Shown: positions 5,251 through 11,888 of the stretch, piece by piece
How the letters are laid out: each line of letters starts with the position of its first letter
How positions within the stretch are numbered: the stretch's first letter is position 1
Source: an uncultured Spirochaetales bacterium
Lineage (GTDB): Bacteria > Spirochaetota > Spirochaetia > Treponematales > Treponemataceae
Assembly: GCA_946061495.1 (NCBI GenBank)
Contig: CAMGSV010000049.1
Coordinates: 1-13,216 of the forward strand
Length of the DNA stretch: 13,216 bases
Direction: 5' to 3'
The notes under the pieces: model-generated
Told to the model about the DNA's origin: nothing
What the model saw: the letters and a program-made list of their open reading frames with translations, nothing else
The model's database searches: none
Made by a program: the position numbers and the translations under genes

Positions 5251-7338
5251 ATGTCTGGAATCAGTATACCTGGTGTTGGTGACAAATACAAAACAAACGA
5301 TCTCATAGAAGCCCTCATCAATCAGGAGAAGTTGCCTTTAGAGCGGGAGCAAAAAACTCTTGATGGATACAAGGTGCAGAAGGATGCATTGCGAAGCATC
5401 AATCAGAATATGTCTTCCTTGCGTGAAAGTGCAAGAGGACTGTATTCCTTTGACAATCCTTTTAACGACAAGATGGGTATTTCCTCTAACGAGGAGGCAA
5501 TTTCTGCCGAACCAGGCCGTAATGCAGCCTTTGAGTCTTTCAAGGTAGATGTACTACAGCCAGCTACTACAGACCGATTCCTATCTAAAGAAATTTCCAA
5601 TAGCTATAGAGTTGAGGCAGGAAACTATACCTTCAAATCCGGGGAAAAAAGTGTAAACATGAACTGGAAGGGTGGAACCCTTAAGGATTTTATATCCTCC
5701 CTTAACAAGCGCAGCAAGGACATTGTGAAAGGAACATTGGTGGGCGTTTCACCTGGCAAACAGGCTCTGATGATTGAGTCCATGCAGACAGGAGAGGAAA
5801 ACCGCCTTATCTTTGAGGGGGATGCACTGGATTTTGCTAAGGAAATTGGAATGATCCAGAAGGTTCAGCCCCAGGGTACGCCCCTCTCCTCCTCCAATAC
5901 AATAAAAGAAGCTCCAGCCAACACACGTTCCATTTCTACCACAGAGGAGCAGGTTGGAATGCCGGCCTTGTCTTCCACCGGTGTAAAAATTGAGGACGGA
6001 AAAATTATTGTGCCTCCTCGAGGCAGTTTTTCTATTCCAGTTCCATCGAATATCGCCTCGGATCCAAACCAGTACATCCAGTTTTCCATCGGACAGATGG
6101 ACGTTGCGGACATTACCACTGGATTAAACGAGGCAGCCCAAGGGCCTGTGCTTCCCAGTGCCGGCGGTATCAACTTCAAGGGAATCCGTGTAGATAATAT
6201 CCAGTCTGACACAACGCTCCCGACAAATCAGTCTGCAGTAGCACGAAATCCCCTGACACCAATCAGCAACGATCAAATTGTCTCTATTAGAATGAAGGAC
6301 GGCACTGAAATTGAGGTGCCCCACCAACAGGGAGAAACAAAGGAGGATGGCAGCAAGCAGGTTTCTATCCAAGTTTCAGACTATCCCGATATAGACTCAA
6401 TTGTTGTGCGGAACAGGAATACCGGTAAGGAGCTGACCCTCAGTACTATCGAGTCTTTCAACAAGAATGCTGATCTCGGCTTTGAGCCTATCAATCCCGC
6501 CAGTATCGCCCAAGACGCAAAGCTCAAATACGAGGGAATAACCATTACCCGCCCCACCAATGAGATTGACGACATCGTTCCTGACGTGACATTGCGGGTT
6601 AAGCAGAAGACGGAGAAGACCGTAACCATCGACATCAAGCCTAATACCGAGACTGCCAAGGAAGCCCTCATCACCTTTGTGGGAACCTACAACCAGGTGA
6701 TGGCAGAAATAAATGTGCTGACCCAGACAAAGGAAGAGATCATCTCCGAGCTGGAATACCTTTCCGATGAAGAAGTGGAAAAATACAAGGAATGGTTGGG
6801 CTTATTTCAAAGTGACTTTTCTTTGAAAAATGGAAAGAGCGCCATGCAGACCATCGTCTCCTCACCCTATATTGTGGAGGTGAACGAAGAGATATCCATG
6901 CTTTCCCAGATGGGAATCTCCACCAGTGCCGACAGCTATGCTGGATATTCTGCTAGTAAAATGCGTGGATACCTTGAAATAAATGAAGGACAGTTGGACA
7001 AGGCCCTGGAAAACAATTTGCTTGAAATAAAGAATATCTTTGGCTACGATACTGACGGAGACATGGTGATTGACAGCGGAATTGCCTTCCAGTTAGACCA
7101 CCGCCTTCAGAGTTTTGTCCAGTCGGGAGGCATTTTTTCCGCAAAGATCTCTGGTCTAGATACGAGAATTGCCAGCTCCGAGACACGTATCGAGAAGCTG
7201 GAGACACAGATTGAGGCTAAGGAACAAGAATTAAAGAGGAAATATGGACAGATGGAATCGACGCTGAACAGTCTTGAGGCCCAATCAGAATCCATTACCA
7301 ATAGCTTTAACAATTTGAACGGTAGTAAATCCAAATAA
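5251..7338 (+). CDS. fliD: flagellar filament cap protein FliD (hook-associated protein 2)
   Basis: Caps the growing filament and guides flagellin folding at the tip; in spirochaetes this occurs in the periplasm. The N-terminal FliD domain (about 1-110) has SGISIPGVGDKYKTNDLIEA, EREQKTLDGYKVQKDALRSI and a helical stalk. The C-terminal FliD domain (about 430-690) contains TVTIDIKPNTETAKEALITF, VGTYNQVMAEIN, a GYLEINEGQLDKAL segment and a final coiled coil (about 635-690). At 695 residues it is much longer than the enterobacterial protein (about 470). The extra mass is a beta-rich, Ser/Thr/Pro-containing region at about 205-430. Large FliD proteins are usual in treponemes as far as I recall. 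The start is supported by AGGTGA 4-9 bases upstream and by the conserved N-terminal pattern. An unrecognised gene follows after 13 bases. Confidence 0.95.
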   Translation: MSGISIPGVGDKYKTNDLIEALINQEKLPLEREQKTLDGYKVQKDALRSINQNMSSLRESARGLYSFDNPFNDKMGISSNEEAISAEPGRNAAFESFKVDVLQPATTDRFLSKEISNSYRVEAGNYTFKSGEKSVNMNWKGGTLKDFISSLNKRSKDIVKGTLVGVSPGKQALMIESMQTGEENRLIFEGDALDFAKEIGMIQKVQPQGTPLSSSNTIKEAPANTRSISTTEEQVGMPALSSTGVKIEDGKIIVPPRGSFSIPVPSNIASDPNQYIQFSIGQMDVADITTGLNEAAQGPVLPSAGGINFKGIRVDNIQSDTTLPTNQSAVARNPLTPISNDQIVSIRMKDGTEIEVPHQQGETKEDGSKQVSIQVSDYPDIDSIVVRNRNTGKELTLSTIESFNKNADLGFEPINPASIAQDAKLKYEGITITRPTNEIDDIVPDVTLRVKQKTEKTVTIDIKPNTETAKEALITFVGTYNQVMAEINVLTQTKEEIISELEYLSDEEVEKYKEWLGLFQSDFSLKNGKSAMQTIVSSPYIVEVNEEISMLSQMGISTSADSYAGYSASKMRGYLEINEGQLDKALENNLLEIKNIFGYDTDGDMVIDSGIAFQLDHRLQSFVQSGGIFSAKISGLDTRIASSETRIEKLETQIEAKEQELKRKYGQMESTLNSLEAQSESITNSFNNLNGSKSK

Positions 7339-7351
7339 TGGAGGGTAAACA

Positions 7352-7945
7352 GTGAAAATATACATCAACGGACAGGAAGCAGATATTACCCTTGACACGG
7401 AGCATAATCTCGGAGACATACTGAAATCCTTCGAGATGGAATGTGAAAGAAACAATGCCACCACCATCAATATTATTGTGAACGGCCAGGAATTGTTGGC
7501 AAATGAGTTTGACACACTCATACTAAAGCCGATTGAGGAAATTGAAACTCTAGAGCTGACGACAATTACAGAAGATGATGTGCTGGCTTCCCTACAGGAC
7601 ATTGCAAAGCATTTCTGTCAGATTGCAGATGACTTGAAGATGATTTCTGTCCAATTCCAGAATGGCCAAGATAAACTGGCCTTTGCTACCGTGACAAAGC
7701 TGGCTGACAATGTGGATTATTTCTGCAAGGCAACGGCACTTTCCAGTCTTTTTCCTGGCCGTTTCATTAATATGGATGTAGATGGGGTCAAGGTGCAGGA
7801 TTTTTTTGAAGACTTCTCTTCTATCTTGACTGAGTTTGAGGAAGCCTTCAAGAATTCTGACTCAATCATGTTGGGAGACCTTGCTGAATATGAGATTACG
7901 CCAAGAATCGAGTCCATCGTTGCAATGATTAACACTTTGAGCTAA
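7352..7945 (+). CDS. unrecognised protein in the flagellar cap operon
   Basis: A 197-residue protein with no family that I can name. It starts with GTG, 6 bases after GGAGGG (7340-7345). The first 75 residues read as alternating strands (MKIYINGQEADITLDTEHNL, TINIIVNGQELLANEFDTLI) like a small beta domain. The rest is acidic and helical: DDVLASLQDIAKHFCQIADD, KLAFATVTKLADNVDYFCKA and FFEDFSSILTEFEEAFKNSD. No signal peptide or membrane span is seen. It directly follows fliD, where many bacteria encode the flagellin chaperone FliS. The helical part could in principle act as an export chaperone or as an assembly factor, but it lacks a recognisable FliS signature. That idea rests on position alone. 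It is probably co-transcribed with flaG and fliD. Confidence 0.88.
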   Translation: MKIYINGQEADITLDTEHNLGDILKSFEMECERNNATTINIIVNGQELLANEFDTLILKPIEEIETLELTTITEDDVLASLQDIAKHFCQIADDLKMISVQFQNGQDKLAFATVTKLADNVDYFCKATALSSLFPGRFINMDVDGVKVQDFFEDFSSILTEFEEAFKNSDSIMLGDLAEYEITPRIESIVAMINTLS

Positions 7946-7971
7946 TATTATACCCAAATTGGAGTTTTAGG

Positions 7972-8238
7972 ATGCAGGTATTAAAATTAAATGACATAAA
8001 GAAGAACGAGGGTGTAATATATTATCGTCGCCAATACACCGCAGAAGCGGAAATCGAGTTGCCCAACTGTGTGGAAAAGCTTCCCATCTCCTTCATCATT
8101 GAGACTGGTCCCCTGGGAGACAAGCAGTTTGACTTGGAATTTGACCCGTACAAGGTCAATTATCCCTTCATCCCCATAAAAAAAGCCCTAAAAGAATATA
8201 TCCTCAACATTGACCAGATGGGAGCCCTTCCTCTATGA
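7972..8238 (+). CDS. small unrecognised protein (88 residues)
   Basis: An 88-residue protein, mostly strand-like (GVIYYRRQYTAEAEIELPNC, LPISFIIETGPLGDKQFDLE) with a short helix near the end (PIKKALKEYILNIDQM). There is no signal peptide, membrane span or cysteine motif. GGAG at 7961-7964 and AGG directly before the ATG support translation. Its stop overlaps the tsaE start by four bases (ATGA at 8235-8238), a sign of a real, translationally coupled gene. The context is the flaG-fliD run upstream and t6A genes downstream. I cannot suggest a function; a small beta-barrel or PilZ-like fold is conceivable, but the PilZ RxxxR and D/NxSxxG motifs are not visible. Confidence 0.85.
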   Translation: MQVLKLNDIKKNEGVIYYRRQYTAEAEIELPNCVEKLPISFIIETGPLGDKQFDLEFDPYKVNYPFIPIKKALKEYILNIDQMGALPL

Positions 8239-8669
8239 CCTTTGTTACCCATTCAGCGGAGGAAACCATTCAGCTGGGAAAAAAGATTGGTTCCCTACTA
8301 CAGCCTGGTGCAATAATTGCCATGGAAGGAAATCTGGCTGCAGGAAAGACCACCATTACCAAGGGAATTGCCGAGTCTCTGGGCATTGAGGAAACCATAA
8401 CTAGCCCCACCTTTACCCTAATTTCTGAATATGAGGGGAAAATGCCCCTGTACCACATGGATGTGTACAGACTTGATTCCTGTGAGGATTTCATCAACCT
8501 CGGTGTTGAGGATTTGATGTACGGAGAGGGAGTCAGTATCATCGAGTGGAGCGAGCGGGTGCGGGAGGAGCTGCCTAAATCCACCATTACACTGCGCCTA
8601 GAGGTTCGTGAAGATGGAGGCAGGGACATTACCCTTGAGAACTGGCCATACGGAGAACTACAAGAATGA
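8235..8669 (+). CDS. tsaE: TsaE, tRNA threonylcarbamoyladenosine biosynthesis ATPase
   Basis: A 144-residue P-loop ATPase of the TsaE/YjeE family. It acts with TsaB and TsaD to place threonylcarbamoyl on A37 of ANN-decoding tRNAs. The Walker A is GNLAAGKTT at 32-40 (K38, T39). SPTFTLISEY at 57-66 is the family switch segment, LYHMDVYRL at 72-80 holds the conserved Asp, and SIIEWSERV at 101-109 has the conserved Glu-Trp pair. Most members read GDLGAGKTT in the P-loop, so N33 and A35 are mild departures that keep GxxxxGKT. It overlaps the preceding gene and the following tsaB by four bases each. tsaD and tsaC are not in the window. Confidence 0.95.
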   Translation: MTFVTHSAEETIQLGKKIGSLLQPGAIIAMEGNLAAGKTTITKGIAESLGIEETITSPTFTLISEYEGKMPLYHMDVYRLDSCEDFINLGVEDLMYGEGVSIIEWSERVREELPKSTITLRLEVREDGGRDITLENWPYGELQE

Positions 8670-9334
8670 AGGCCCTCGCAATAGATTCAGCTGTACCATG
8701 TATTAGTCTTGCTGCGTGTAATCAGCAGAAGAAAGCCTCTGTAACTCTGGATATTGGAATGAGACAGTCGGAGAAACTGATTCCAGCCATAGAGTATGTG
8801 CTCGAACAGGTTGACCTTCACCCTACAGACCTTGAGCTCATTGCATTGAGCGGTGGCCCCGGTTCCTTTACCGGTTTACGCCTGGGATTTGCCGCCGCCA
8901 AGGGACTGCAATTTTCCACAGGCTGTCCCGTCTATTCAATTCCTACCTTAGAAGCACAGGCACTGCCCTATTCATGTTGGCCGGGAGTCGTTGTTTCCGC
9001 CATAGATGCAAAGAAGGACAGGTTCTACATCCAATTCTTTTCACATGGTGAAAAACAATCAGAACCCATGGATGCCGAGATAGAGGAGATTGTCCAGACA
9101 ATAGGTTCCCAAGAAGCCTTGATTGTTGGTTCCGACAGTCTTGTCCTCCACAACAGGCTCAAGTCCCAGAACAACAATCTGAGGCTTCATCGTCTGCCAG
9201 ACCTGTCAACTTCCATTACAGACGCATTATTTTCCATGGCACAGAAGGCCCATGAACGGCAAGGAGCCCGATTGGAACCATATCAGGGGCCCATTTATCT
9301 GAGAAAGAGTGAGGCTGAGGAAAATCAGCGGTAA
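8666..9334 (+). CDS. tsaB: TsaB, tRNA threonylcarbamoyladenosine biosynthesis scaffold protein
   Basis: A 222-residue TsaB/YeaZ protein of the ASKHA fold. It heterodimerises with TsaD, and TsaE binds this pair in the t6A pathway. Diagnostic segments are MKALAIDSAVPCISLA at the N-terminus (phosphate-1 strand-turn), the family signature LSGGPGSFTGLRLGFAAAKG near 62-81, and VVVSAIDAKKDRFYIQFF near 112-129, where E. coli has 'vl.aiDARm.evY'. The length is close to that of the E. coli protein. It overlaps tsaE by ATGA (8666-8669) and is the last gene before a strong terminator. It is therefore expressed at the end of a run that begins with flaG, unless an internal promoter exists; I did not find one. 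Confidence 0.95.
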   Translation: MKALAIDSAVPCISLAACNQQKKASVTLDIGMRQSEKLIPAIEYVLEQVDLHPTDLELIALSGGPGSFTGLRLGFAAAKGLQFSTGCPVYSIPTLEAQALPYSCWPGVVVSAIDAKKDRFYIQFFSHGEKQSEPMDAEIEEIVQTIGSQEALIVGSDSLVLHNRLKSQNNNLRLHRLPDLSTSITDALFSMAQKAHERQGARLEPYQGPIYLRKSEAEENQR

Positions 9335-9337
9335 GGG

Positions 9338-9374
9338 AAAGCTGTCATGACGATTAGGTCATGGCAGCTTTTTT
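9338..9374 (+). terminator. rho-independent terminator after tsaB
   Basis: AAAGCTGTCATGAC (9338-9351) and GTCATGGCAGCTTT (9358-9371) pair throughout with one T-G wobble, around the loop GATTAG, and the T-run continues to 9374. It starts 3 bases after the tsaB stop and runs into the stop codon of the convergent lipoprotein gene. On the minus strand the following sequence is only TTTCCC, so it would terminate less well in that direction. Confidence 0.9.
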
Positions 9375-11556
9375 ACCTGATGTCAAAGTAGAATCGACTC
9401 AGATAGGTAAACCTATTCTTCGCACGCTTCCAGAAGGGACTCTGTGGATAGGAATCCACCACATGCTTGTAGGCCTTCTGCGCTTCCTTGATATTACGAA
9501 CGGGTGACTTTGACTCCAGAACCTGTCCCTTGAGATAGTAGGCTGCATCGAAGTCATTGACCGCAATGGCAAAGAACTGGTTGAGGTAATCCAGCGAGGC
9601 AGGATAATCCTCGGCATAGAAACATTCCTGGGCCTTTGCCAGCAGGGCATCCTGCTCCTCCAGCCGGCGCTCCAGTTGATTCTGCTGCTTCGAGGATTCG
9701 GTTTCAGCTTGAGCGGAACCAACCTGCTGGATGTCGGCGGTTCTTTGGCGCTCAAGCTCCTCCTGCACCCAAGGGAGCTGCAGGTCTTCCATAGCCATAC
9801 CTGTCTGGGGATTGTAATTGCTGGGAACAGAAGCAGTTGAAGAGGCACTTTCTGGCTGATATAGTTCCTGCTGGCGAGTAGCTGAAGCATCGGGCTGGGA
9901 TTGGATAGACTGACTGGTGATAGGAATTGCATCCCGAGGAGGAACAATCTGTAGTGCACCTACCTGGTTCTGGACAGGCTCCTGTAAACGCTGGCTGTCA
10001 GCCTGAACGACGCCGGTGACGGGAGCCTGCTGATTTGAAGCCGGTGCTGCAGTACTCGTGTCAGATGGTGTATCGGTGGTGCTAGCATTCGCAGGACGAG
10101 TTTCTACTACGGGGGGCTGGGTGCTAGGGGACTCAGGAGTAGTTGCAGGACGGTTGGTATCAGCAGCAACCAATGGCAGAGCTTGAGGTTCCGTGGTATC
10201 ACCAGCAGCTTTTGTTCCATCATTAGTTGCATCAACAGTTGTCGGGAGAGTGGCCACTGCGGATATCGGATTGACAGGCATAGTACTGGTTGGACCAGCA
10301 GAAGCCATACCAGAGGTGGAAGGTACTGGAGATTCTGGAACTTCTGGGGCAGAACCAATTGCAGTCTCAGGTTCCACTGCTGCCAGCATCTCTTGGGTTG
10401 GCGCCGCTTGCACATAGTCGGAGGGCTGGGGGGTGATATCTTGATAGGCGGGTATCACAGAGTCGTAGTTGGGAGCCATAACACGAGAACCGGTCTGGGC
10501 TACCGTGTCGGTGATGGTCACCTGAACAAAATCATCGATGAAGGTGGCAGTCAGCACATCCTGCTTGTAAAAATGAAGGATTGTAGAGCCAGATTTAATG
10601 GACCGAAGGGTAAAATTGGTGTCATTGCTGGTGCGACGACGACCAAAATACGTGAAATTTGGAGTTCCGATGGAAAGGCCCTCCGTTGTCACCTCACCGA
10701 GATATACCCAGCCATTGCCTGGATACCGCAGGTCAAGGAACTGCTGGTTGTCCATAACGATTGTGCGGGAAGGCTCCACAGGAGTAACAACTCCTTGTAT
10801 TGCGTTAACGTCTATGGGAGCTGCTTCCTCTGGAACAAACTCCTCCAGTTGCGGATCAGACTGTTCCTGAGAAACAATTTCTGGAACGACAGCATCCTCC
10901 ACCTCAACAAGAAGGGACTCATCTTCCATAATCGGTGCTTCAGCCTGGGACTCCACCTCCGACAAACGCTCTGCAGGAGCCGCCTGCTCCAAAGATGGTT
11001 CTAGCAGGGATTCAAGCTCCCCAGCATCAGGAACGGTAGTGTCCACCACTTCCTCCACAACAAGGGCCGGCTCATCATCTGGCTGTGGCAGCGGTTCAGG
11101 AATAGACTCCACTCCTTCATAAGCGGGAGTCTCCACCACCAAGGCTATCTCTGGCTCAACGACCATCCTCTGTGGGTCATCAATAACAGTGGCCATATTC
11201 TCCAGGTCATCCACGAAAGGAGCCTGTTGCTGGTCTACATCTATAATTTCAATTTCCTGCAAATACTCTGTCTCTTCCAGAGGAAGGACATCGTCCAAAT
11301 TATCTTCTTTCAGCTCAAGGAAATCAGTGGTGGGGAACATCTCGGAGGAGCCATCCTCCAAAGATAGATCCTCCAAGGAAGTATCCCCTCCCTCCTGAAC
11401 AGTCTGTTCTTCCAAGGCAGGGACTTCTTCCGGCTGGACTGCATCGGTAGCGATGGATTCAGTTGGAGCCACCTCCTCATGAGGTTTCGCAGGTGGCGTG
11501 GAGGAACAGGAAATCATCAAAAGACAAAGGATGAGACAGAATGGAATATACTTCAA
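9373..11556 (-). CDS. large multi-domain lipoprotein with TPR-like C-terminus
   Basis: A 727-residue predicted lipoprotein. The N-terminus MKYIPFCLILCLLMISCSST has a lipobox ending M-I-S-C17, relaxed in the spirochaete manner. Residues about 20-265 are very acidic and low in complexity (many Glu, Pro, Val). About 266-352 looks like a compact beta-rich domain (FLDLRYPGNGWVYLGEV, ILHFYKQDVLTATFIDDFVQ). About 360-620 is a Pro/Thr/Ser/Ala/Gln-rich linker. About 635-727 is helical and TPR-like (CFYAEDYPASLDYLNQFFAI, EAQKAYKHVVDSYPQSPFWK), as in CpoB/BamD-like proteins. The start is TTG at 11556, overlapping the upstream stop (TTGA), with GGAGG at 11564-11568. No ATG occurs before residue 14. A role in envelope assembly or peptidoglycan spanning is a guess from architecture. 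It probably shares a transcript with smc. Confidence 0.88.
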   Translation of the reverse strand: MKYIPFCLILCLLMISCSSTPPAKPHEEVAPTESIATDAVQPEEVPALEEQTVQEGGDTSLEDLSLEDGSSEMFPTTDFLELKEDNLDDVLPLEETEYLQEIEIIDVDQQQAPFVDDLENMATVIDDPQRMVVEPEIALVVETPAYEGVESIPEPLPQPDDEPALVVEEVVDTTVPDAGELESLLEPSLEQAAPAERLSEVESQAEAPIMEDESLLVEVEDAVVPEIVSQEQSDPQLEEFVPEEAAPIDVNAIQGVVTPVEPSRTIVMDNQQFLDLRYPGNGWVYLGEVTTEGLSIGTPNFTYFGRRRTSNDTNFTLRSIKSGSTILHFYKQDVLTATFIDDFVQVTITDTVAQTGSRVMAPNYDSVIPAYQDITPQPSDYVQAAPTQEMLAAVEPETAIGSAPEVPESPVPSTSGMASAGPTSTMPVNPISAVATLPTTVDATNDGTKAAGDTTEPQALPLVAADTNRPATTPESPSTQPPVVETRPANASTTDTPSDTSTAAPASNQQAPVTGVVQADSQRLQEPVQNQVGALQIVPPRDAIPITSQSIQSQPDASATRQQELYQPESASSTASVPSNYNPQTGMAMEDLQLPWVQEELERQRTADIQQVGSAQAETESSKQQNQLERRLEEQDALLAKAQECFYAEDYPASLDYLNQFFAIAVNDFDAAYYLKGQVLESKSPVRNIKEAQKAYKHVVDSYPQSPFWKRAKNRFTYLSRFYFDIR

Positions 11557-11888
11557 GGAGCCACCTCCAGCAAATCGGAAATAACAGCATCATTGGCCGC
11601 CTGGAGGGAATCCAGCAGCTCTTGGTCAGGGGGGCTAAACCACCTTTCTATGTCATCCTCCGTCCAAACATAGTCCTTTGGCCGCACCAGATGGTACTCA
11701 TCAGGCATGGACGGAGGTTGTGGAGCCACCAGGGGCTGATGGAGAATTATGGAATCATCGAATACAATGTTTTTCTTTCCCAAAAAAGTGCCATCTCCCA
11801 CCACAATGATTATAACAGCAATGAGAAAAAATGCTAGTAGAATCACTATGCTGATCTTGGCGAATTTGGGAATGTCAATCCTGCTCAT
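11553..11888 (-). CDS. small single-span membrane protein between smc and lipoprotein gene
   Basis: A 111-residue protein with a short basic N-terminus (MSRIDIPKFAK) and one strong hydrophobic segment at about 12-30 (ISIVILLAFFLIAVIIIVV), so probably N-in with the rest outside the cytoplasm. The remaining 80 residues are acidic and Pro-rich (LHQPLVAPQPPSMPDEYHLV) and end in a helix (WFSPPDQELLDSLQAANDAV). There is no lipobox. GGAG at 11898-11901, inside the end of smc, supports the ATG at 11888. It overlaps smc by 14 bases and the lipoprotein start by 3-4 bases, so all three are likely translationally coupled. Family not recognised; it may work with the downstream lipoprotein in the envelope. 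Confidence 0.85.
   Translation of the reverse strand: MSRIDIPKFAKISIVILLAFFLIAVIIIVVGDGTFLGKKNIVFDDSIILHQPLVAPQPPSMPDEYHLVRPKDYVWTEDDIERWFSPPDQELLDSLQAANDAVISDLLEVAP

Noticed and set aside
7352..7945. Calling this gene FliW or FliS because of its place near flagellin and fliD
   Set aside because: The sequence lacks the segments I associate with either family; position alone is not enough.
10183..11004. Plus-strand open frame of 273 codons
   Set aside because: It is a shadow of the lipoprotein gene; the product is Arg/Ser/Trp-rich with no domain pattern, and the start has no ribosome-binding site.
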